Source of the DNA: an uncultured bacterium
GTDB lineage: Bacteria > Planctomycetota > UBA1135 > GCA-002686595
DNA: 35,604 bases
Direction of reading: 5' to 3'
NCBI GenBank assembly: GCA_937910685.1
Contig: CALEMP010000141.1
Span: forward strand, 1-35,604
In this document: positions 21,023 to 29,026 of the stretch, piece after piece
Layout: each line of letters begins with the position of its first letter
Numbering within the stretch: position 1 is the first letter of the stretch
Translations under genes and position numbers: made by a program
The notes under the pieces: model-generated
Databases searched by the model: none
Told to the model about the DNA's origin: nothing
The model's input: only the letters and a program-made list of their open reading frames with translations

Positions 21023-21636
21023 TCACGGTAGCCCGCAAACCTATGACCGCTACCGTCGCCAGGACGGCTGTGGCACACGGCACAGGGGCGTTGAACATCA
21101 ACGCCGCCAGGATTGCCACAGCGGCCCCCAAACATGCCACAGCGGGCAACCGCACGGGTAAATGGGGCGTAGGTGAGGGTGGAAGTACCTACAAGCTAGG
21201 AACCGGAGCCACCTACACCTACGAAGGACGTTGGCCTGCGAACCTCATTCTTCAACATGAATCCGGGTGTCATCAAACAGGTACCCGGAAGATCCGTTGG
21301 GCTGCTGCAACCTTCAAGAATGTGACGGAAGGTGAGCGCAAGGCAGGCTCAATCGGACTCATCACAAACCAGCTGCTAGGTACCTTCGGATATACGGACG
21401 AGGACGGGCTGGAGGAAGTTGCTGTCTGGAGTTGCGAACCCGGCTGCGCTGTAGCTGGGTTAGATGCACAGACTGGTGTTCTCCAGAGTCGGGGCAATGT
21501 AGGACCAACCAAGAGTGGTGGTGGCACCGGGGCAAGTTGGAACTTGCCCTCTGTCACTCAAGACTCCGAGCAGTATGCTTATGATGAGGGTGGTGGTGCC
21601 TCTCGATTCTTCAAGCAGGTAGGCATCGGAGAATGA
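21013..21636 (+). CDS. Methyltransferase M module 7, long form
   Basis: 207 aa, GTG start at 21013 where family likeness begins (LIITVARKPMTATVARTAV). It has GTGALNINAARI, GRWPANLIL, LQHESGC, VAVWSCEPGCAVAGLDAQTG and EGGGASRFFKQVGIGE. It is long-form, like the 9331 gene (before its C part) and M module 6, with the His/Cys and Cys/Cys pairs that may bind zinc. No DPPY, no FxGxG. It is not preceded by an N module, unlike most others; upstream is a minus-strand gene. It stops in an ATGA overlap with M module 8. Confidence 0.84.
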   Translation: MLIITVARKPMTATVARTAVAHGTGALNINAARIATAAPKHATAGNRTGKWGVGEGGSTYKLGTGATYTYEGRWPANLILQHESGCHQTGTRKIRWAAATFKNVTEGERKAGSIGLITNQLLGTFGYTDEDGLEEVAVWSCEPGCAVAGLDAQTGVLQSRGNVGPTKSGGGTGASWNLPSVTQDSEQYAYDEGGGASRFFKQVGIGE

Positions 21637-22094
21637 TCGTCATCACGGTCGCCCGTAAGCCCACACTGACAACCGTAGCGGTAACGGTTCTGACTCACGC
21701 AACGGGCGCTCTGAACATCGATGCGGCCCGTATTGAAGTGGACGGTGGTTCCCCTTCCATACAACGACGACAAAGTGGCACCCCTGCGGCCTATATCACT
21801 CCACTCTGGGGCAACATCACGAGTAGGAGAACCTACTGTGAATCCCGTCCTGGTGAAGAATTCGGTCGATGGCCTGCTAACCTGATCCTCTCTGCGAATC
21901 AGGTTGAGGCATTTGATGAACAAAGTGGGGACCGTCCAAGTACATTGACCGGACGTGCTGACCCCACGAGGGCATTTGAGCATCCAAGTGATGTTCGGGG
22001 TGGCAGGGGCATGTTCTCCCACCTGGGTGGAGGCGGTCATGTGTACGCTGATGGGGGTGGGGCTTCCCGCTTCTTCAAGGTGGTTTCCGAATGA
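21633..22094 (+). CDS. Methyltransferase M module 8
   Basis: 153 aa, ATGA overlap with M module 7. IVITVARKPTLTTVAVTVL, with the same codons as M modules 4 and 5 over the first ~60 bases, then GTGAL variant ATGALNIDAARI, GRWPANLIL, FDEQSGDRPS and DGGGASRFFKVVSE. Short form. Its final bases and the start of the next gene (TTCAAGGTGGTTTCCGAATG) match exactly the M2/N4 junction at about 11951-11970. It ends in an ATGA overlap with N module 6. Confidence 0.84.
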   Translation: MIVITVARKPTLTTVAVTVLTHATGALNIDAARIEVDGGSPSIQRRQSGTPAAYITPLWGNITSRRTYCESRPGEEFGRWPANLILSANQVEAFDEQSGDRPSTLTGRADPTRAFEHPSDVRGGRGMFSHLGGGGHVYADGGGASRFFKVVSE

Positions 22095-22864
22095 GGGTTC
22101 AGCTTCGCCAGGGTGATTGTGTCGTTCGATTACAGGAGCTTGAGGACGGGTGTCTTGGCGCTGTAGTCAGTGATCCACCTTATGGGTTGGAGTTCATGGG
22201 CAAGGAATGGGATGCTCCTTGGAAGTACGGTATACGCAAGGTCGGCTGGAAGAGTTTCGGTGCCCTTCCTTCGTTCACATCATCCAGGAACCCCATCTGC
22301 AAGACCTGCCGCAAACACATGCGGGGCGGCAAAGGACATCCTGCGTGTATCTGTGAGCTGCCTGACTACGACCAGACCGATCATATGATCCGGGATCGTC
22401 AGGCATATCAGAACTGGTGTTCCACCTGGCTGGTTGAGCTATTTCGCACCCTGCAACCGGGTGGCCGGGTTGTGCTTTTTGGGGGCTCCAGGATGTTTCA
22501 CCGGATGGCCGTGGCCATGGAGGAGGTTGGCTTCACCAATCTCCAGTTGTCCGCATGGTGTTACTTCAGTGGGTTCCCCAAGAGTCACAACGTCGCTCGC
22601 GCCCTGGATGACCATCAGGGGGTGGAGCGCCCCATGATTCGAATCCCTGCTAGTCAAATCAGGAATCCCAAGAGCATCAACAGTGGACATGGCATTGAGG
22701 GTGGTGACCGTCCCTGGATGCAAGAGGCCCTGATCCGTGGATATCACGAGAAGGTCTCCCCTGACCCTGTCTCCCCAGAGGCAGTACGGTACCTTGGATA
22801 TGGCACTGCACTCAAGCCAGCATGGGAGCCCGTCGTGATGGCGGTGCGACCGTGGTCTCGATAG
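22091..22864 (+). CDS. Methyltransferase N module 6 with zinc ribbon
   Basis: 257 aa. DPPYGLEFMGKEWD at 28, zinc ribbon CKTCRKHMRGG...CICELP (about residues 75-95), FRTLQPGGRVVLFGGSR, AWCYFSGFPKSHNV (Phe replaces the usual Gly in YGSGFP), and the end motif GYGTALKPAWEPVVMAVRP. It comes after two M modules and no M module follows, so its order is the reverse of the 7882-15459 array. Like all N modules it lacks a SAM-binding motif. The next gene starts two bases after its stop. Confidence 0.87.
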   Translation: MRVQLRQGDCVVRLQELEDGCLGAVVSDPPYGLEFMGKEWDAPWKYGIRKVGWKSFGALPSFTSSRNPICKTCRKHMRGGKGHPACICELPDYDQTDHMIRDRQAYQNWCSTWLVELFRTLQPGGRVVLFGGSRMFHRMAVAMEEVGFTNLQLSAWCYFSGFPKSHNVARALDDHQGVERPMIRIPASQIRNPKSINSGHGIEGGDRPWMQEALIRGYHEKVSPDPVSPEAVRYLGYGTALKPAWEPVVMAVRPWSR

Positions 22865-22865
22865 C

Positions 22866-23798
22866 ATGGCTATCTGCACCTTGTGTAATGGCACTGGGCT
22901 CATTGTGACCCATTGGGGTGGGGACGACGTCCCCTGTCCAGTCTGCCGTCCTGATGAGACGCCCCGATTCTTGAGAGAGAGGTACCCCGCGATGTCAGAA
23001 GAAACAATCAACCTCAAAGGCTTCCGCCCGGAACCAGACTCGCCCAAGCACTGGATTTTTGAGGACAGCCTGCGCTCACAACTGGTTGGTGCCACTGGTG
23101 GGGATGTGGACTTTCGGGAATACTCAAGCCCTCGCCACAACCAGAAGTCCACAAGCTCCTGCGTAGCCCAGGCGACCGTGAAGGCCCTGGAGATCAAACG
23201 CATCATGGAAAAGGGACATAGTGCCCATGTAGACCTGAGTCGTCTTGCCGTCTATTGGTTTGCCCGGAACATGATGTTCCCCAAGGAGACCAACGAGGAT
23301 GGTGGCACCTTCGTGTCGCACGCCTTTGATGCCATGCGACGTTTTGGTGTACCGCCTGAGAAGGATTGGCCCTGGGACGTGTCCAAGATTTACGACGCCC
23401 CTTCTTGGAGTGCCATGCGTAAGGCGTACGTGTCCAAGATCAGTGCCTTCTACAAGATCAAGTCACGGAAAAATGACCGTGCTGACATGGTCATTGAGGC
23501 ATTGAGGGCAGGGAACCCTGTAGTCTTTGGCACCAACGTGGACGAGAAATGGCACATGTACCGGGGTAAGAAACCAGGTGTACTTGGTGTCGTTTCCAAC
23601 GAGAAACGCACTGGGAGGCACGCCACGTGCCTTGTCGGCTATGAGAACGGAAAGTTCATCGGGGAGAATTCCTGGGGCGAGAACTGGGGACTTGGGGGGT
23701 TCTACTACATGACCCCCGAGGCGGTAATGCACGAGGGGTCTAGTGACTTCTGGGTGCCTCAAGTTGGTTGGGAGAGCTACAAGGAGAAGCAGGCATGA
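22866..23798 (+). CDS. Papain-like cysteine protease with N-terminal zinc motif
   Basis: 310 aa from the ATG at 22866. Residues 4-28 form a DnaJ-like zinc motif (CTLCNGTG...CPVC). The rest is a C1A papain-type peptidase: Gln93 and Cys99 in NQKSTSSCVAQA (oxyanion Gln, nucleophile Cys), His252 in GRHATCLVGY and Asn268 in GENSWGENWG. An internal ATG at 22992 with GAGAGAGG upstream would give the protease alone, so two products are possible. No signal peptide or obvious prodomain. It lies between the methyltransferase pieces and the Cys-rich secreted protein, which it overlaps by ATGA. It could cut host or virion proteins. Confidence 0.85.
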   Translation: MAICTLCNGTGLIVTHWGGDDVPCPVCRPDETPRFLRERYPAMSEETINLKGFRPEPDSPKHWIFEDSLRSQLVGATGGDVDFREYSSPRHNQKSTSSCVAQATVKALEIKRIMEKGHSAHVDLSRLAVYWFARNMMFPKETNEDGGTFVSHAFDAMRRFGVPPEKDWPWDVSKIYDAPSWSAMRKAYVSKISAFYKIKSRKNDRADMVIEALRAGNPVVFGTNVDEKWHMYRGKKPGVLGVVSNEKRTGRHATCLVGYENGKFIGENSWGENWGLGGFYYMTPEAVMHEGSSDFWVPQVGWESYKEKQA

Positions 23799-24097
23799 AG
23801 AACCTCACCCAGATCCTTCTCGCTATCCTTCTGGGCATCCTCCTCATGGGTGCCACCTGTACGGACGTACAACCCCCTCCGATCATCCTGGAACCCACGG
23901 ACACGGCCAACTGTGCCTCAGCTTGTGCCCGGTTGTCTGAGTTGGGTTGCCCCGAGGGTGAGCCCCTGGAGGATGGCACCACCTGCACCATGTTCTGCGA
24001 GGAGACACAGAAGCAAGGTCACCCCCTGAACCCTACCTGTGTCATGGATATGACCTCCTGCACCCAACTGAACGAATGCTCCGCCCCAAGAGAGTGA
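23795..24097 (+). CDS. Cys-rich secreted or membrane-anchored protein, 100 aa
   Basis: ATG at 23795, overlapping the protease stop (ATGA). N-terminal MKNLTQILLAILLGILLMGATC is a signal or anchor sequence; the Cys after GAT is not a perfect lipobox, so lipid attachment is uncertain. The mature part is Cys-rich: NCASACARLSELGCPEG, TTCTMFCEETQ, NPTCVMDMTSCTQLNEC. This Cys-spaced helical domain (CxxxC...LGCP) is known to me from small phage and proteobacterial envelope proteins. It probably acts in the host envelope, for example in lysis control or superinfection exclusion; this is inference. Confidence 0.7.
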   Translation: MKNLTQILLAILLGILLMGATCTDVQPPPIILEPTDTANCASACARLSELGCPEGEPLEDGTTCTMFCEETQKQGHPLNPTCVMDMTSCTQLNECSAPRE

Positions 24098-24271
24098 CAT
24101 TTCTAATGTCGGTGAAAAGCAGGCCCTCCGTCCCGTGATAGAGGGGGTTGGTTTTATGTCCCATCTATAAGGGGTCATCGAAACTTGCCAAAACTTGCCG
24201 AAACATTGAGCAAACACGCCTTTGAGCATTCGTCCTAACCAATCTCAAGGTTGAGTTCGGGTAGGGGGGAT
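24098..24271 (+). promoter_or_regulatory. Intergenic region with CCCTC/GAGGG hairpin and small direct repeats
   Basis: No gene. CCCTC and GAGGG around 24124-24148 can pair, followed by TTGGTTTTATG; this may be a weak terminator for the protease genes. Further on, AAACTTGCC is repeated twice (about 24179-24200). A GTG start for the primase gene ends the region, with GTAGGGGGG as ribosome site. Confidence 0.35.
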
Positions 24272-24859
24272 GTGGCTTCACACCTTCGCAATCGTGCAGA
24301 CCGAATCAAGGAACAGGTACCCATCCTGTCCTTGCTCATCAGTTACGGCTACGACGTCCGTGCGGATGGTGGTGACCGGGAGCAGCAATTCTCCTGTGAC
24401 CTCCATGGGGATGGTCGGGATAGCAAACCCTCCTCCCGCTACTACCCTGACTCAAACAGCATCTATTGTTGGGCCTGCGGCAAGATTCGCGATCCCATTG
24501 AACTGGTCCGTGAGAAGGAGGGGCTTGGGTTCAAGGAAGCCGTCAAGCTCCTTGAGGTCCGCTTCCGTCTTCCTACTTTGCCTTATGAGGCAGAGCAGTC
24601 GGCAACGCAGAGGATTCTTCAAGAAGGTCGGGATGCCCTTGATCCAACCACCACCCTGGAGGATGACATCAAACGTCAGTCTGTGTTGCTACACATGATC
24701 GCGCAAGAACGGATGCTCTCCATGACCCGGTGTGCAACCTATTGGGATGCATTGGACCGCATCAGCCATCTAGCCCAACAGGGACAGTTACCGGCACTCA
24801 AGGCTCGTCAGACCATAGGTCTTTTGCGGGAACGACTGTTTGAAGAACTCGTCGAGTGA
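24272..24859 (+). CDS. CHC2 zinc-finger primase-like protein
   Basis: About 195 aa from the GTG at 24272, which has AGGGGGG upstream; a TTG at 24251 is also open. Residues about 13-80 match the DnaG-type zinc domain: RADRIKEQVPILSLLISYGY, then CDLHGD...SRYYPDSNSIYCWACGK (Cys-x2-His and Cys-x2-Cys), followed by DPIELVREKEGLGFKEAVKLL. It reads DNA for primer initiation in DnaG. No TOPRIM catalytic domain is present; the rest is helical. It may be a primer-site recognition subunit that works with another protein. The next gene overlaps by GTGA. Confidence 0.85.
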   Translation: MASHLRNRADRIKEQVPILSLLISYGYDVRADGGDREQQFSCDLHGDGRDSKPSSRYYPDSNSIYCWACGKIRDPIELVREKEGLGFKEAVKLLEVRFRLPTLPYEAEQSATQRILQEGRDALDPTTTLEDDIKRQSVLLHMIAQERMLSMTRCATYWDALDRISHLAQQGQLPALKARQTIGLLRERLFEELVE

Positions 24860-25293
24860 AGCTGCAACGGCTCACAATCAGCAGTCCTCAATGGTCAGAC
24901 ATCCTGGTTTTGCGTCCAATCCCTTCGGCAACCGACCCATGGGGGGACTTGGCCCCCCTCCGGGGGACCGAGTGGGAGGGTCTGGTTCAAGTTGTGGACG
25001 GGGAGGTCTTCAGTCATGCCTTACATGGGCACGTGATGCCACTGATACGTGTTCTTCAAAAGCATCCCAAGGCGCTCCTGGCGGCGGTTCCTGAAAAGTA
25101 CCGCCCCTGTGATCTTCGGAAGGGTTGTATCATGCATCAGTCGAAGAAGTGTCACCCCTGTGTGAAGGTTCCTGACTGTTACATTCCTTCCGGGTTGGAG
25201 GAGGACCAATCAGAACCTGCTGGTGTAGTATGTAGAGCCTGGGCGGAAGGTCGGTACGTGTTAGTGGTCAAGGGGCAAGAGTTCAGCTTCTGA
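24856..25293 (+). CDS. Hypothetical protein with Cys cluster, 145 aa
   Basis: GTG start in GTGA overlap with the primase gene. N-terminal 1-60 contains a hydrophobic and Trp-rich part (SSPQWSDILVL, WGDLAPLRGTEW). A Cys cluster (CDLRKGCIMHQSKKCHPC and VPDC, VVCRAW) in the middle suggests zinc or Fe-S binding. The same last part also contains RYVLVVKG. No family recognised. It lies between the primase-like and polymerase genes, so a replication role is likely by context only. Confidence 0.6.
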   Translation: MKLQRLTISSPQWSDILVLRPIPSATDPWGDLAPLRGTEWEGLVQVVDGEVFSHALHGHVMPLIRVLQKHPKALLAAVPEKYRPCDLRKGCIMHQSKKCHPCVKVPDCYIPSGLEEDQSEPAGVVCRAWAEGRYVLVVKGQEFSF

Positions 25294-25328
25294 CGGGTAA
25301 GCCAGGTAGTGGACACAAAGGGGATTGA

Positions 25329-28175
25329 ATGAGCGACCTGTTTGACCTGATGGATGTCGTGGATGATAGCCGCGATTCTGCCCTCCCACGTTATACCTGG
25401 ATGGCTGAGAAGCACTTTGTGCTCGTCACCCCGGACACCCTGAAGGCATGCATTGATGCCTGTCTGGCAAGCCCTGAAGGTCTGGTCTCCATCGATCTGG
25501 AGACGAGTGGGTTGGACAATCGGGTCATCAACGAACGTACCAAGGACTTCATCGTCGGTATTTGCCTCTCCCCGGATGGTCTGACCGGCTACTACCTGCC
25601 AGTCAGACACTTTGAGCTGGATGACTTCATGGGGACTAAGGAGCCCCATGAAGCCAATCTGCCCTGGTCAGATCTTGAGCGGGAGTTCCGGCGTTTGATT
25701 GATGCCATTGAGGATGTGGACAACCCGCTCATGGCGGTGTTCCACAACGGCAAGTTCGATCAAGAGTTCCTTCAGCATCCCGGTGATTGTGAACCTTTCG
25801 GTCTGTGGGAGACCCACAAGACGTGGCATGACACCCTGATTCTTGCCTACCTTCGCAACAGTCGGGCACGGGTGAGAGGACTCAAGGCGCTCTCAGAAGC
25901 GGACCCCGAAGCGAACCCCATCTCCTCATCAACGGGTGGCCCAGGTCTGGGCCTGAAGATGTGGGAGTTGAAGGAGGTCTTCAAGGAGTGCAAGGGGGAC
26001 GACTATCATGGCCCCCTCGACTTCTCCCTCCTCGATCCCACCGATGAGGTGCCCCTGATCTATGCCGGATCGGACGCCATCTGCACCTGGCTCCTGTGCA
26101 AACTGCTTCTCCCTTCGGTCGTAGGTAAGAGCGCTGAGTACGATCAGACCTTGATCTATGCCATCGAGCGCTCCTGTGTGACGGCGACCCGGTGGATGGA
26201 GAGGAACCGCATCCCGACCAATCAGAAGACGGTGATGGAGCTGATTCGTCTGGGTCAACAGGAGTGGTTCGACTCCATCATGGAGGTGTATGAGGCCGCA
26301 AATGGGATGCTCGGTCGGGATGTCATGCCAGGGTACTACAAGGTACTCCGGGACAGCTTTGTGTCGGACGACCGGGGCAACCTCCTCTACCAGCAATTGG
26401 ACCAAGCCAAGAAGAATGCCGACCGCTTGTACCCTTCGGGTAAGGGACAGATACAAAGCAACGGCAAGAACTGGCCGGGGATCTATGATGTGAATGCGCC
26501 TATGCAACTGGGCGTGATGTTCGATGAGATGCAGGTACCAGGGCTGGTTCGAACGGAGAAGTCGGGACAGGTTAAGACCAGTAAGGACGTGCTGGAGCAG
26601 GTGATTCAGGAAGCGGAGTCCCGCTTCCCTTTCATGTCGAAGATTCGCCGCTTCCGCGAGGTGTCCAAAGCCCTCTCCAACTACCTGATCCCCCTGCTCA
26701 CCCAATGTGACCCCAACGACCACCGCATCCGTATCCAGTTCAACGCTCACAAGGTGGACACCGGACGCTTCAGCACGCCTGCTAGCAAGAAATTGATCGA
26801 GGGGTATCCGCAGATGAACCTGCAAAGTATCCCATCGACCTACGACCCACGTCGACCTGAGTGCATGGGTCGCATCCGGGAGTGCGTGGAAGCTGAGGAG
26901 GACTTCTTCATTGTCGCGATTGACTTCGCTGGTGAGGAGCTTCGCATCGTCACCAACCTGAGCCGGGAGCCGCTGTGGTTGACTGAGTTCTTCCGTTGCT
27001 CCACGTGCTCTCGTTCCTTCAGCCGAGGTGATGGTAACTCCACACCGGAGCCTCCCCCTCCCCGTTGCCCCAATTGTGGCAGTGACAAGATAGGGGATCT
27101 CCACACCCTGACGGCTATCACCATCTACGGTGAGGATGCCCCCAACTCACCGGAATGGAAACGGATGCGTGGGGATGGGAAAGGCACTAATTTCGCTTTG
27201 TGTTACGGCGGTGGGGGCAACGCCGTCATGCGAGCCACTGGTTGTGACAAGAACGAGGGTTGGCGCATCAAGAGCCAGTTCGATGGCAAGTACAAGGGGT
27301 TGCAAGGCTGGTGGGGCACTCAGCACAAGTACGCCCGTCAGCACGGGTTCATCGTCACTGCCTTCGGTCGCAAGTATCCGGTGCCCGATATCACCCACGC
27401 GGACGGAGGCTTTCGGTCCAAGGCGGAACGCAATAGCGTCAATGGGCCTATTCAGGGCTGCGGGGCCGACATGATCAAGATCGCAATGGCGGTCATTTAC
27501 AAGCGGTTCCGTGAATTGGGTTGGCTCACCAAGGCTCGTTTGATCGCCAGTATGCACGACGAGCTGGTGTTTGAGATACACAAGAGTATCGTGCGGGAAG
27601 CCATTGAAGAAGCCCAACAGCTCATGTGTCACAACGGCTTTATCACAAGCAAGCGGTGGGCGGTTCCCTTCACATCGGATGTGGAGCTTGGTCACACCTG
27701 GGACGTGCCCTGGGATCTGACCGCCATGAAGTGTGGCGAGGTTCGATTCTATGGGGAGAAGAAGATCAAGGGACCGGATCAATGTCCCGAAGGTGTGGAC
27801 TTCGCAACCCTGCCCCATTTCCCGAGAAGCCTTCAGGGGATTTTCACCCCCGTTGAAAACTCAACAGGGAACCCACCGCCCGTGACCCCCACAAACGGTT
27901 CAAATGGGTCCGAGTTGGCTTTGTCCGCCTCGACTACCCCAGCGGCCACACCACAACTTGCTAAGGGTCAAACGTACTATCACACCGTCCACGGTGGGTT
28001 GACCGTAGAGACCATGTTGCAGCTGGCTCAGGTTATCCACAATTGCAAAGGGAAGGGCACTCGTCTGTTGGGGTTGAAGTTGCCTGATGGCACTGTTCTA
28101 GATGGGTGGACCGAGGAACCCGTCTATATCAATGAGCAGGAGTTCCATATCGTTGCGCAACACGCGGGAGTCTGA
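25329..28175 (+). CDS. Family A DNA polymerase (Pol I-like) with zinc-ribbon insert
   Basis: 948 aa. 3'-5' exonuclease motifs: VSIDLETSG (Asp56, Glu58), FHNGKFDQEFL and YAGSDAI. Polymerase motifs: KVDTGRFSTP, motif A DFAGEELRI (Asp532), motif B GKGTNFALCYGG, motif C MHDELVF (His743-Glu745). There is no 5'-3' exonuclease. Between motifs A and B, where relatives have a short loop, there are CSTC (Cys557, 560) and CPNC (Cys580, 583), a zinc ribbon on the fingers side, then GDLHTLTAITIYG. A C-terminal extension from about residue 800 has Thr/Pro linkers and a small extra domain. It is expected to copy the phage genome. ATG after AAAGGGGATTGA. Confidence 0.93.
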   Translation: MSDLFDLMDVVDDSRDSALPRYTWMAEKHFVLVTPDTLKACIDACLASPEGLVSIDLETSGLDNRVINERTKDFIVGICLSPDGLTGYYLPVRHFELDDFMGTKEPHEANLPWSDLEREFRRLIDAIEDVDNPLMAVFHNGKFDQEFLQHPGDCEPFGLWETHKTWHDTLILAYLRNSRARVRGLKALSEADPEANPISSSTGGPGLGLKMWELKEVFKECKGDDYHGPLDFSLLDPTDEVPLIYAGSDAICTWLLCKLLLPSVVGKSAEYDQTLIYAIERSCVTATRWMERNRIPTNQKTVMELIRLGQQEWFDSIMEVYEAANGMLGRDVMPGYYKVLRDSFVSDDRGNLLYQQLDQAKKNADRLYPSGKGQIQSNGKNWPGIYDVNAPMQLGVMFDEMQVPGLVRTEKSGQVKTSKDVLEQVIQEAESRFPFMSKIRRFREVSKALSNYLIPLLTQCDPNDHRIRIQFNAHKVDTGRFSTPASKKLIEGYPQMNLQSIPSTYDPRRPECMGRIRECVEAEEDFFIVAIDFAGEELRIVTNLSREPLWLTEFFRCSTCSRSFSRGDGNSTPEPPPPRCPNCGSDKIGDLHTLTAITIYGEDAPNSPEWKRMRGDGKGTNFALCYGGGGNAVMRATGCDKNEGWRIKSQFDGKYKGLQGWWGTQHKYARQHGFIVTAFGRKYPVPDITHADGGFRSKAERNSVNGPIQGCGADMIKIAMAVIYKRFRELGWLTKARLIASMHDELVFEIHKSIVREAIEEAQQLMCHNGFITSKRWAVPFTSDVELGHTWDVPWDLTAMKCGEVRFYGEKKIKGPDQCPEGVDFATLPHFPRSLQGIFTPVENSTGNPPPVTPTNGSNGSELALSASTTPAATPQLAKGQTYYHTVHGGLTVETMLQLAQVIHNCKGKGTRLLGLKLPDGTVLDGWTEEPVYINEQEFHIVAQHAGV

Positions 28176-28181
28176 GGAGTC

Positions 28182-28568
28182 ATGCTAGGATCCATAAAGG
28201 TTGGGGAGGAGGGGGCTAAAACCACCTACGTGTGCGCTCATTGGCGCACCTTTCCTCCCAAGGGCTACCAGGAAGACATCGAAGAACAACGAGCTTCCAA
28301 GAGCATCTCCACCCACGAGTATCAAATGCTCCAGGTCTGGCAGCGGATTTGTGGACTGTTCAAGATGGACGCGGATAAATGTTTGGGGTGTCCTCATGTT
28401 CTTCGGGTCAAGATGACATCAACTGGACCGAAGACCGTTGATGTCAATGGGGTCGAACGGTTCATTGTCGACATCCCGACTCGTGAAAGTGCCCCCACGA
28501 ACCGTAGCTATCTGACCGTTGCTATCGAAAAGACCAAGACCCCGAACGCTCGTAAGAAGACCCCATGA
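28182..28568 (+). CDS. Hypothetical protein, 128 aa
   Basis: ATG six bases after the polymerase stop, with TCTGAGGAGTC as ribosome site. Contains Cys-Ala-His near the N-terminus and CLGCPH in the middle, which could bind metal together with the Cys in RICGLFK. The C-terminal half is a predicted beta segment (VDVNGVERFIVDIP) and a basic tail (EKTKTPNARKKTP). No family recognised. It overlaps M module 9 by ATGA. Confidence 0.6.
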   Translation: MLGSIKVGEEGAKTTYVCAHWRTFPPKGYQEDIEEQRASKSISTHEYQMLQVWQRICGLFKMDADKCLGCPHVLRVKMTSTGPKTVDVNGVERFIVDIPTRESAPTNRSYLTVAIEKTKTPNARKKTP

Positions 28569-29026
28569 TCGTTGTGACCTTAGCCAGGAAACCATTTGAC
28601 ACCACCGTCGCTTCCAACGCCCTCACGCTGGGAACGGGCGCGCTGAACATTGATGGGTGTCGCTTGGGCATTGGGAACGAGCAGCTCACAATCCCTCAAA
28701 GCAGTCCAGCAAGACGTCAGGGTGTAGTCGGTCGTGACCTGGGCATCACAAACTCACCAGAGGCCCGCTTCCATCAGATGCAACGGGCATCCATTGCCCG
28801 GACCATGGAGTTGGGTCGATGGCCTGCAAATCTCCTCTTGAGTGACGCTAGCCAACACGACCTGGATGAGCAGAATGGTCTGACACCGAACCGATCCCCA
28901 CGGGTCGCTGTTTTCAAAAACAAGATTGCACCCACGTCCTACAGCATCATGCCTGACACCCATTATGCTTTCGACTATGGGGACGGGGGCAGTGTGTCTC
29001 GCTACTTTCGGAAGGTGACCCCGTGA
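28565..29026 (+). CDS. Methyltransferase M module 9, inside the polymerase operon
   Basis: 153 aa, ATGA overlap with the previous gene. It has IVVTLARKPFDTTVASNAL, GTGALNIDGCRLG, GRWPANLLL, LDEQNGLTPN and DGGSVSRYFRKVTP. Short form, with Tyr for Phe and Val-Ser for Ala-Ser near the end. It lies 5.7 kb from the closest N module and is inserted between genes with no relation to methylation. It stops in a GTGA overlap with the next gene. Its preservation as an intact frame in this place argues that M modules have a function without an adjacent N partner. Confidence 0.83.
   Translation: MIVVTLARKPFDTTVASNALTLGTGALNIDGCRLGIGNEQLTIPQSSPARRQGVVGRDLGITNSPEARFHQMQRASIARTMELGRWPANLLLSDASQHDLDEQNGLTPNRSPRVAVFKNKIAPTSYSIMPDTHYAFDYGDGGSVSRYFRKVTP

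Noticed and set aside
7882-22864. CRISPR-like or simple tandem repeat explanation for the repeated methyltransferase DNA
   Set aside because: The repeats are coding, of gene length, diverged in the middle and kept in frame; there are no short identical repeats with unique spacers.
25929-27104. 391-codon minus-strand open frame opposite the DNA polymerase
   Set aside because: The polymerase motifs are continuous on the plus strand; the minus frame has no promoter motif or ribosome site.
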